DNA of 64,000 bases, from contig CAXKVR010000189.1 of assembly GCA_964058845.1 (NCBI GenBank), forward strand, positions 1-64,000, written 5' to 3'. This document shows, in pieces, positions 35,695 to 46,956 of the stretch. The notes under the pieces are model-generated. The model searched no databases and was not told the DNA's origin. It was given only the letters and a program-made list of their open reading frames with translations. The position numbers and the translations under genes are program-made. Position 1 is the first letter of the stretch. Each line of letters begins with the position of its first letter. This DNA is from Carex sylvatica (taxonomy: Eukaryota; Streptophyta; Magnoliopsida; Poales; Cyperaceae).

Positions 35695-35985
35695 ATCAAC
35701 ATTTTCGTACGAAACACCGAATAAAACGCAAAAAAATGTATAATACGTTTTATTCGTGAATAAACACGTATAAAACGTGAATTACGAATTATTCGCGAAT
35801 AAAACGCGTATAAAATGCGAATTACAAAATTCGCGAATAAAAAACGTATAAAATGCAAATTCTGTTTTTTGTGTGTGTACTTTTTTGTGGTACCGAATCA
35901 TTTCCAAATTATACCTGAATTATTTTCGAATCACGAACTTTTAATCCCACCAAACTAAATCCAAACTATTCATTTGTCACTATGA
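35695..35985 (-). mobile_element. Dispersed repeat with TAGTGACAAAT end, copy 2 (inverted)
   Basis: Ends TATTCATTTGTCACTATGA and shares the AAATTATACCTGAATTATT and GGTACCGAATCATTTCC segments with copy 1 in reverse. Its inner part has five or more TTCGCGAATAA / CGTATAAAACG palindromic motifs. Confidence 0.6.
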
Positions 35986-36117
35986 CTATAACAAGAGAAT
36001 TTGGTCCAATGCTCGATGAATTGCCCTGGATTTCTTTTTGTAACTCTCACACGAAATGGTATACAGTAAAATAGTAAACACAACAGGAGGTTAAGGGAGC
36101 ACTACCCTCTTAGTTTT

Positions 36118-36345
36118 CGAATTTGTATCCTCTGCAAGAGAATCTTTTGAGTTAATGAATTATGATCATCCGATCTGTTTTAAGATTCGTGCTGATTAGA
36201 TCCACATTAATATTAAAGAGCCCCTATATCATAAGTAGAGACCGAATTGGCTCCGTTTAAAATCAGACAGTTGAGATTCATTAACTCAAAATATTCCTTT
36301 TTGAGTGAATGCAGAGGATACGCATTCCTAGTTTTCGAGTCCATC
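36118..36345. mobile_element. Small foldback MITE
   Basis: GTATCCTCTGCA and GAATCTTTTGAGTTAATGAA at the left are mirrored at the right (ATTCATTAACTCAAAATATT ... TGCAGAGGATACGCATTCC). The flanks both contain TAGTTTTCGA(A/G). Confidence 0.65.
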
Positions 36346-37932
36346 CCCTAATAATTCAACAGGTTTTGGGTTGCAGATTGTTTCAATCCGAGTGAATAGG
36401 AACAGAGGGTTTTGATAGATTAGTTGTCAATGTCAATCCTGTGTGTGAACACCTGTGTGTGGCAGTATTAGAGTGCAACTTCTGATGTGATCCCTGTATG
36501 TCGTGTGCATGCGCTCTGAGCGACTGCTCTTCCACGGTGTCACATTTGGACTTCACCTTGTTGGGTCCTATATTGTCATCAAGGGATCAGAAAAGAGAAA
36601 TTGGGAACCCTGACCTCTGTTTATAATCTGGCGCCTTCTACAAATCCAATCCTTCTAATACTACAAATATATTTTTCCTTTTTTTTTTAACAAATTAAAT
36701 GAATATCTAATTGACTAGTTCCTTGACTTATGGCGTGCTCCAGAATCATGAGCAGAGAGGAAAGGGACAGGAAGTAAAGAGAAAAACGCGCATCACAGTT
36801 CACTTCCACTGCACTCTGATTTGGAGGTGAACAAATTAGTAAAAAATATATACAAAAATCGCCTACGCTCTCTCTCACTGCAGATTTCGGATTTCATGAA
36901 GTAACCCATTTTTTCAGTTTTGATCCAGACCGTCTGAAATGGTCTAACACGAATCTTAAAGGACCCGAATCCTTCAAATAATATTGACCCCCTGTGCTAT
37001 TCCCAAATAGACACGAGACACGTCTAAACTAAAAAATTAGATTACTTTAGAAGATCCGGATCCCTCGCTCCCCCTCAAAATTTTCTATTATGCAGCAACT
37101 CACATCGGTCAGCTAAAGCCACATTGCCTTTACAACAACAACAACAACAACAAAAAATCAATTAAATTTTATTAAAAAATTTAAAATTATGAAAGTGATA
37201 CCGTGTAGCTTGGCCATAGATCCGCGTTGCTAATGCTCATCTCCTTACCGTTAACATCCTTAGCGTTCAAATTTGCTTGTTTATGAATGCGTTACAACAT
37301 TTTTATATTTTGATTGTTGTGTCATTAATACAATGTACCCGTAATTTTATTAAGCAATAAAAGAATTCTGTAATCTATCTCTTTATTCTACATTTACATT
37401 TCCTTTATGTTTTCGCTTAATCTACCAAAAAATACCCAAAAAAAAAAAAAAAAAAATCCAAAACCTTAGTTGCTGCCACCAGTCTAATAGTGCATCATCC
37501 TCCAAACCCACTCAAACCTCCACAATTCTAACACCATCATATTTTACACTGTTATTTTCAGAAAGCAATATAATTCAAAACTGATTTAAAAAAAAAAAAA
37601 AAAGCTTCAAGTCCCTGCCAAAGTTCACTATATTTGTTGTCCAGAAACCGCAAGTCCTGGTTCATAACAAAACCAATGTATTTAATACAAGGCAAGCTTT
37701 TAAGTAAAAAAGAAGTAGAAGAAACCACCAAATTAGAATTACAGATGTTACAAGTTAAGATACATAAGCACATAGCATGAATAACATTAATAACACAGCT
37801 CTCATCATTTGAGGAAAGTCTTATTTCAATCTGGAAACCAAAAGCAACACAATAATTTAACACTGACAACACAAGAAAAACCGATTAAAAGATATGGTCT
37901 GGAGTTAAAGACCACAAACCTAGAAGAAGTCA

Positions 37933-37973
<41 letters not shown>

Positions 37974-38062
37974 CCACAACTAATTTCACCATCTCTGATC
38001 AAACACATCCAGTAAATTCTATTTGTATGAAGGTTATTACTTGGCACTTCTAGTTATATTTT
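36346..38062. other. Region downstream of the ELMO gene, no other gene seen
   Basis: Contains a CAA triplet repeat near 37130-37150, A runs near 37437 and 37588, and a (CT)n tract near 37937-37969. The part next to 38063 should hold the ELMO 3' UTR. Confidence 0.5.
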
Positions 38063-41000
38063 CTACCGGGAAAGAAGTCTGTAAGACGGCATATCTTCTA
38101 TCCGTTGGACATCTTCCATTAGTAACTCTTGCTCTAGCTGACGCCTAGTCGATTTCATCACAGTCTGTGCAAAACAAACATTTGTACAATAATTCAACAA
38201 ATTTACATACCGGTAAACAAATCCACCGTGTGAGACTCCAAAATATCACACATACCTTGCAAAACATGAAATGATGGATACTCCTAGAAAACAAACCTAA
38301 TTTCAACCCATACCAATATTACTTTATTTATACTTCACAAGTTTTATTACAAGAAGATTTATTTACCCTTCAAAATAATCAAGTATATTATTTTCAATTC
38401 TTTTGATTATATCTTGACTTTTGGAGTGTCAGTAGTCAGTAGTCAGTTCCCTATTTCCTATTCTGTAGCACACTCCCTGTTAAAAGGAAATGTAAGTGCT
38501 GGTGGGACCCATCAGTCACTTCTAAGTTGTAACAGGAGGGTTCTGGAAAAGATGACTTGAATTCCTAACTTTTGCATACCAAATATTCATACCCAATTGA
38601 TGGAAGTGCTAGCAGGTATTGTCAACTTTAACCCAGCCCAACCTAACACAACAGTCAAACAAATCCTACCCAATCTGACCAGTGACCATTTGCATTCTTA
38701 TGTAATAATACAAATATAATAATATATACAGTTGGTAAATAAATAGGTTTCATTGCAAATGTATCAAGGTACTTGACTAGTATAGGGGAGGTAATGATAA
38801 ATTATGTGATTGCAAGTTTTTTCTGCTTTACAATTTGGAGAGAACTGCTATGTCAGGGTGGGTGGGACCCAGACCAGGAGAGGTTACAGGCTTACAGCTG
38901 GGTCAGGCCAGACCACCAAATCATGGACCAAATGCCAGGTTGGGCCAAACTGCAAGAGCTCAGGCCTAGCCTGGGCTTCAGACAGACTTGCATTAACCCA
39001 GTCCGTTGGTATTGCTATATCTGATGATGTTTAGTGGTTTTGCTGGGGTATCCATAATTTTTCAAAGTTTACCAGGTGTACTCGTGATATTTTGGGTAAA
39101 CTTGGAATTTTGCATAAATAGATGTGCAGGTGTACTCATGAGCTGTCACGTTGTTGGGTTGCTGTCCAGGTATGAAGAACCAAACTTCTAGTTTAGGTTT
39201 AGATCAAGAGTTCGGGTCCAGTAAGATAATGTAATATGAGTGAGGCTATGGTAACATCCATATTACACAGCAGTCCGTGTTATGGACTCATATCTCTTTT
39301 TTAAAATTCAAACGGTCAATCTGAACAGTTCAATATGTTCAACATATGAAAATGTACTTGCAGATAAAATTTTATATTTTTTTAGATAGGTAGGAAATCA
39401 CTTTATTTGAAAATTTTGGACCATCCAATAGCAGTGATTTTCTACCTATTTAAAAAATAGTAATAAATTTCTAAAAAGATATTAAAGTTGTTCTACACTT
39501 TCATATGGAGAACATGTTTAATGGTTTGGAATTTGGATCGACTGTTTGAACATTAAAATGGAGATATAGATCCATAGCACAGGTCGATCCATAATATGCA
39601 TATTACCATAGCCTTGCTCATGTAATATTTTTTCATTTTTCATAAAACAACAAGAATCTAATTGGCTAGGCTCTAAGTCAACAACTTGCACTAAAGAGTA
39701 AATTACACACAACCAGGTCATAAAGTATCAGAATTGCCATTCTTTCAGCAACACAAAAGAAAAAAGCTAAACAAAGGAAGCAAAGGGTGTTGAAAGAAAC
39801 AGTACAAGAATCTAAAAAAGGAAAACAATATACTGATACTCTCAGTAAAATTAGGGAAATGAAATGGATCTCTCAGTAACATGTCCTAGAGTTAAACTAA
39901 CTTCACCTCATTGCTACTAAAATTTCCACCAATTCTGACTGAAAGGGGTTTGAACTGAAACTTAAATATCAGAATGTTGAGAAACCAAAAGAAAAATCCC
40001 ATTCTTCAGGGACAAAAATGAAATCGATGATTCTTTCACCACTAATGTAATCAGTCTTAAAAACACCAAATAAATGATATATATATTTAATTGGGTACTT
40101 GGGTTGAATTTTTTAGTTCAGTTGTCTATAACTGGTTCGGTTCAGATTTTTTTTTAAAACCAAAAAGACCGAACCGACTGAACTCTATATTGTTCAAATC
40201 CATGCTTTATATATAACGTATGTAATATCAACAACTTATATTTTGGCTTGAATATTTTAGAACATCTACATAATTTGTATGGAATTAAACAATGTATGTA
40301 ATGTCAACAACTTATATATATAATTCAACAATGTATGTAATTTTAATATAGAGATCATGTTTAACGGTTTGGATCAACTGTTTGGACTTTGAAAATTTCA
40401 AAATCTAATTGTAACTTTTAAATGCTGTAAGTGGATCCCTCCTCTTCATATTTATCTCTATGATTACTAAAAATAGAATTGTGGTTCAAAAATGAATTGT
40501 GATTTTTCCATCGCTCTCTTTGTGTCTATATAGACGTTACATTTTACATATGATATCAAATCTCTATAATATTTTCTTACCAAAAGATGTCTATAGTTTT
40601 TATAAATGCATAAACACAACATAAATATCAACACTCCCTCTCAAGATGGGCAAAAGATATCCATCAAACCCATCTTGTCACATAACCTAACTAGATCTAT
40701 TGAGCTAAGTCCTTTGATGAGGCAGTCAACTACTTGGTCTCTAGTAGTTACATGACTCAGCTCCAATAGCCCAATTTCTAGCTTTTCCTTTATGAAGAAC
40801 CTATCGATCTCCACATACTTGGTTCTGTCATGCTGCATAGGATTGTTGGCAATGCTGATTGCTGACTTGCTATCGCACCACAACTTCATTTTTCCTTCGT
40901 GCTTTACCTTGATATCTTCCAGTAACCTTTTCAGCCACAACATCTCGGCAACTCCTAATGCCATAGCCCTGTACTCAGCTTCTGCCGTTGATCTCGAAAC

Positions 41001-44000
41001 AACCGGCTACTTCTTGCTTTTCCAAGAGACCAAGTTGCCTCCTACAAATATGCAGTAACCAGATGTGGACCTCCTATCATCTTGACAACTAGCCCAGTCA
41101 GAGTCACAATAACCCTCAATGTTCATGTGCCCATTCTTTCTAAAAAACAGGCCCTTTCCTGGTGCACTCTTCTGGTATCTCAGAATGTGATACACTGCGT
41201 CCATATGGCCCATCCTAGAGTCATGCATGTAGCGGCTCACCACGCTCACTGCAAATGAGATATCTGGACGAATGTGAATCAAATAGATCAATCTGCCTAC
41301 CAGTCTCTGGTACCTCTCACGATCAACCTGTTCTCCTGCCTCTGCACTAATCTTGGCCTTCACATCAATTGGAGAAACTGCTGGCTTGCACCCCAATATG
41401 CATGTCTCTATGAGTAAGTCTAGGACATACTTTCTTTGGGAGAGCAATCCCCTTTGCTCCACAAGTCACCTCAATCCCAAGAAAGTACCTAAGCTGTCCT
41501 AAGTCTTTCACTTTGAATTCCTTCCTCAATTTTGCCTTCAACTGTGCAATTTTTCTCTCATCATCCTCGGTAATGATCATATCATCGACATACACAGCTA
41601 ACATAGTAATGTGACCACTATGTTGCCGCACGAACACCGTGTGGTCTGCATTGATCTACTGCCCATGCCTACCATCGCCTTCCTGAACCTATCAAACCAG
41701 ACCCGAGGGGACTGCTTCAACCCATAAAGCAATTTTTTCAGCCTGCACACCTTACCCACTGTCTGGTTTGTGTCAAATCCTGGTAGAACCTCCATGTACA
41801 CCTCCTCCAACAAATCACCATGAAGAAATGCATTCTTCACATCGAGTTGGTGTAACTGTCATCCCTCACTCACTGCTATGGAAACCAGTGTTCTCACTGT
41901 GCTCATTTTCGCCACGGGTGCAAAGGTCTCATCATAGTCAATGTCATAGGTCTGATTGTACCCCTTCGCTACCAGCAGAGCCTTGTAGCGCTCAACCAGA
42001 CCCTCTGGATTCTGCTTTACTGTGAAGACCCACTTGCATCCAACGGCCTTCTTACCTGGTGGTAGTGACACAAGTTCCCAGGTTTTGTTCTTGCAAAAGG
42101 CACTGATCTCTTCTATCATGGTTGTTTTCCACTTCAGATCTCCTTTAGCAACCTGCCAATACTTAGGGATAGAGACAGTGTCTAGTGATGCAATGAACGA
42201 TCTATGTACCGGTGATATCTATGAGTAAGAAACAAATTGAGCAATCTTTTGCGAAAAACCATATCGGTCAGGAGGAATGCCCGCATTATCGCGAGGAGTC
42301 ATTCTTACTGATAGGGGTGTGAGAGGAGTAGAGAGAGGAATTATAGCACCTGTGTATTCTGAGTCTGAGGTGGATGATATAAATGTCTCAGGAGTCGGAG
42401 TAGGCAGGGACAAGGGACTTGGCACAGGTGACACTGTAGGCACAACTCCCTCACTCTGCTTATTTCTTCTCACATACACCTCACGGTATCTCGACTCCCC
42501 CTGAGCCTGAGTTCTACCATTTTCGGGCCTATTCCTCTCAACTTTCGGCTCACCCACAGTCGAATCCTCCCTTTATGGCTCAACCCTGGCCGAATCTTCC
42601 TTTTCCGGCTCAACTCTAGCCGAATCCTCCTTTTTCGGCTCAATCCTAGCCGAATCCTCCTTTTCCGACTCAACCCTAGCCGAATCCATTAGTGGACAAG
42701 GAATATCACCCACACTCACCATCCTCTCACCATCACTACTACTCTCCCCCTCTCGCCTCATACCTCCTGTATCGAGCGAATCTCCAAAGGGTGATGTGGT
42801 CTCTGAAGAGCAGTAAGGTTGGAGCTCGCGAAATGCAACATCTATACTCACAAACAATCTCCTCTCTACCGGACTCCAGCACACATAACCATTTTGAGTA
42901 CCAGAGTAACCCACAAAGATACATTTCACCGCTCTGGGATCCAACTTTCTCACTGTTGGTCTGTTGTCTTTCACAAAGCACACACAACCAAATACCTTAG
43001 GAGGAAGAATACCCCCATTATCTCTTTTCAACATCACACACGGAGTCAGAGTCTGCTAGTCCAACACTCTAAATGGCATTCTGTTGATCAATTGTGCGGC
43101 TGTCTGGACTGCTTTTCTCCACAAATGTTTCGGAACATTCATGGAGATCATCATGCACTGGGCTACCTCCAACAAGTGTCTATTCTTCCTCTCTGCCACT
43201 CCATTTTGTGCTGGTGTGTAAGGGCATGTGGTCTGATGATGTATCCCATGAACTGACAAATACTCCTCGAATGCCTTGTTTGTATATTCAGTCTCATTAT
43301 CGGATCTCAGTGCCTTCACCACAGCACCAAACTGAGTTTGAACCGCCTTATAAAAATTCTTGAAGTAAGCAAGTACATCACTCTTGTTCTTCATAAAGTA
43401 CAACCATGTGACACGAGAATAAAAAGTCACAAAAAATCTATACTCATTCATCAAAGTTGTTGAGCAAGGCCCTCAAACATCCGAGTGTACCAGATCAAAG
43501 GCACGAGAACTCCTATTTCCTGAGCTTACATACAAACTCCTTGTATGCTTCTCAAACTCACATCCGTCACACACAAGTTTTTGTTTGTCAGCTTTCTCAT
43601 ACTTTGATGGATACAAAACGTTCCAGTAGGCCGAAGAAAGAGTGCCCCATCCGCCGATGAATCAGGAGCAACTCATCCTCCACACTCACCTCAGATCCTC
43701 CTGCCCCCACTCTATCGACCACAGATGTCAGCGCTGTGTCCATCCCTTTTCTATCCATGTACCACAATCCATCACGCCATGTGCCAGTCCCAAGTATCCG
43801 ACTTGACCCCTTCTCCTGAAAGACTATCTTCGGAGTATCAAAGGTTACGATGCATTTCTGCTCACAAATAATAGCACTAATGGACACCAAGTTTACGGGA
43901 AAAGAAGGAGCATGCAACACACTGGTCAGAGTCACTGAATCGGTACATCTCACAGTGCCCTTACCAACCACGAGCTGAGCCGTACCATCGACTATCTGAA

Positions 44001-46916
44001 CGCTATCTGGGACTGCTAGGTGAGTATAAGAAGAAAACTCCCTAGCAGCACCAGTCACATGGCGAGTTGCACTAGAGTCGACTATCCAATCTGATGATCT
44101 AGTGATGGGTATGGAGGCAATAGCAAGTGTATCACATGTGTCTAATTGAGTAAAACAAGCAAAGTTACCCCTGGGTGAAGAGGGGGTAGATGTGTCATCT
44201 ACCACACTCTTCTCATTACCTGCTGCTCGGTAGTCTCCTCTTCCACATCTCCTACCACCCCACCCACAACCACGGCCTCCAGACTGCCCCCTCTCACCTG
44301 CATCTCGCTTCTTATGTGACTTAGGACAAGTCTGTTTCAGGTGACCTACCTCACCGCATATGTAATACCATCGAGGCTCACATCTGAACCCTGTGTTACC
44401 TGTGTGATCTGAGTTGGAGATCGCTAGTGCTGACTTCACCCCTGGAAGTCTTGCTGCCTTAGCTTGTAGCCTAATCCGGCTCTCCTCCTCAGTTAAGTAC
44501 GTAGCTGGCCCTTCGAGTCTCATGTCGATGGGTGGTAGCTCAATCTTCTGCACTTTCGACTTGCTCTCAACAGAAGCTTGGTACACGGCCAACGCTCATC
44601 GCACCATGACAGCCATCTCATCAGAGGTCAGCTTTGCGCAAGCCTTCGCAAACGCATTCTCAGTCTCCTCCTCTGACATTGATCCGACTCAAATCTACGC
44701 CTCACGTATCAATCTTAGTCTGAATCCCTCCTACTCCTCTCTTAAACCCGATCTCACACTCTCAAGATCGAGATCCACATCATCTCCCCCCTTCTTTCTC
44801 TTTCTCTTGACCCGATCTTGATTAGCGCATCAAGACTCGAGCTCAAACCCGATCAAACCCTGATCGAGAACTCGATCCAAATCCGCTTCTCGGATATCGT
44901 GGGGTGTAAGCCCCCCACGCCGACCAAATCAAGCAACAAGAATCAACCTTACCTTCAGGCCGGCTGACCTAGAAGAGAGAAAGAAGAAAAACGGGTAGAG
45001 TTCGGCTGAAAAGAGAAGAGGAGGCTGCTGGTCCGAGCTAGATCAGATCAGATGGCTGAAGCGGTACTGTAGCGTGCGCGCGATCACTGTAGCAGAAAGG
45101 AGAAGAGAGAAAGATGGCTAGGGTTTGGCTCTGATACCAAATAGAATTGTGGTTCAAAAATGAATTGTGATTTTTCCATTGCTCTCTTTGTGTCTATATA
45201 GGCGTTACATTTTACATATGGTATCAAATCTCTATAATCTTTTCTTACCAAAAAATGTCTATAGTTTCTATAAATGCATAAACATAACATAAATCTCAAC
45301 ACTAAATGTATTTGTGTATGTATTGAGTTTTGAGCTTTTAAACTTTAATCGCTCTTATTTCGGTTCAACCAAACAAACCAAAATTTACTTTGGTTATTTA
45401 GGTTCACTAGTTATTCGTTGACAAGTTAATTCAATTGGTTCAGTTATATTTTGAAAACCAAATAGAATTTTGGTTTGACTATTTTAATTTAGTTTTAACT
45501 TTTAACCGAACTAATCCAATGAACACCCGTAAACACAGTAGGCATGGACTAACACCAACTCTGAACTGTTATTATGAGAAAAGGGGGGAGGGGGGGATGT
45601 ATTACATTGAAATCCATGTAGGAGGCATTCATGGCAAGCCATTGCTGATCCATCAACCTGAATGCTATGCAATACAGTATGTCAAAAGCACGCTCGTTCT
45701 CTGAAAATAATACATCACAAACATCAGCTTTGATAAGATGACCAATTTGACAGTTTAATACAGAATTGATACAACCTTGAAATTTTGTCATAGTTATGCT
45801 TAGTGCCATAAGAATGCCAAATCACCAATCAACCTCCACAAAATAAAATAAATAAATACCCAATGACAAACCAACAGGGACATATTTTTTCCTTACCAAA
45901 AGGAAAGAGAAGAGAAATTGGTACAAACAGGGAAATAGAGTCAACAATCTAGAAAGGGTTGCAAACAATCTAAAATTTTTAAGAACGCCAATTTTGGACC
46001 TTAAAGAATTAAAATAATAAGAATACAACTATAGTAATAAAGTACCTGAGAGAAGCTTCAAGAAAATTGCACCAAGCAATGTCCTCGGTTTAGCTGTCAA
46101 AATGTAAATAATAGTTAAGCACTTGCGAAATGACTGGTAGCAAGTCTAAATTAACACCAAAGTAATTTGAGCCTTAGAAGGGCAAAGATAGCCTTCTTCA
46201 ATTCATCTCTAGAAGATCACATGCATCAAAATTTACACACATGATAAGATCGATAAAATGAATAGCTAAAGAAATAGAAAGAAAAAAAAAATCATTATAC
46301 AATATACCAGCCAGAAGGTCAAGCATCTGAATGAGCATGAAAGTAATATTTACACCGGCCACAGCAAATGGATACTCCCATAACGCTCTATCCCCATTTT
46401 GCTTTTTAAGCAGTTCTTGAAAAGATTTCTACCAGAGAGAGAGAGGGGACAGGTGACAAAAAAACAAAATATTACAAAAACTAGTAGATTTTAATAAACA
46501 CGGACTATCATACTGCTTTTGCAATTAGGTAAAACAGCTCAAAAAATCATGCCCAAATTAAAAAAGAAAAGAAAAAGGATGAACATATTGCAGTGCACAA
46601 CTGGTACCAAAACTGATATGTATTTGACACCTTCTGGCATATATTGGTACAAAGTAAATTCGTATTCCTGGGTTACTGTGTTGAAATTATCATTACAGCA
46701 TTAATCTATATTGGCATAAGAATCAAAAGCTTTTATACAATACTAACATAGAGCAGAGAGAGAGAGAGAGAGAGAGAGAGCTCACAGGATAATTCTTTGC
46801 AAAGAACAACAGATTCTCCAACGAAATATAACCTCCTCCTCTGCAATGCACAACAATAATGCAAATTCAAAATTGTAGAACAATTATGAGGCAATAGCAT
46901 CTACATACCCTCCTCC

Positions 46917-46956
<40 letters not shown>

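Larger units (their letters stand above)
40472..45301 (-). mobile_element. Complete Ty1/copia LTR retrotransposon, 4.83 kb, decayed, inside ELMO intron 8
   Basis: Two 162-bp LTRs and exact CTAAA target duplications (40467-40471 and 45302-45306). In the minus direction the order is LTR, primer site TGGTATCAGAGCC (45139-45127), gag, protease, integrase, reverse transcriptase, RNase H, purine tract GAGAGGGAG, LTR. This is the copia order, with integrase before reverse transcriptase. The LTRs differ at about 8 of 162 positions by eye (about 95% identity), and the coding region has several stops and frameshifts, so it is a dead copy. It lies in the same transcriptional direction as the host gene. 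Confidence 0.95.

Noticed and set aside
42692..43660. Plus-strand ORFs of 67-145 codons across the copia integrase
   Set aside because: Antisense shadows of the gag-pol coding strand.
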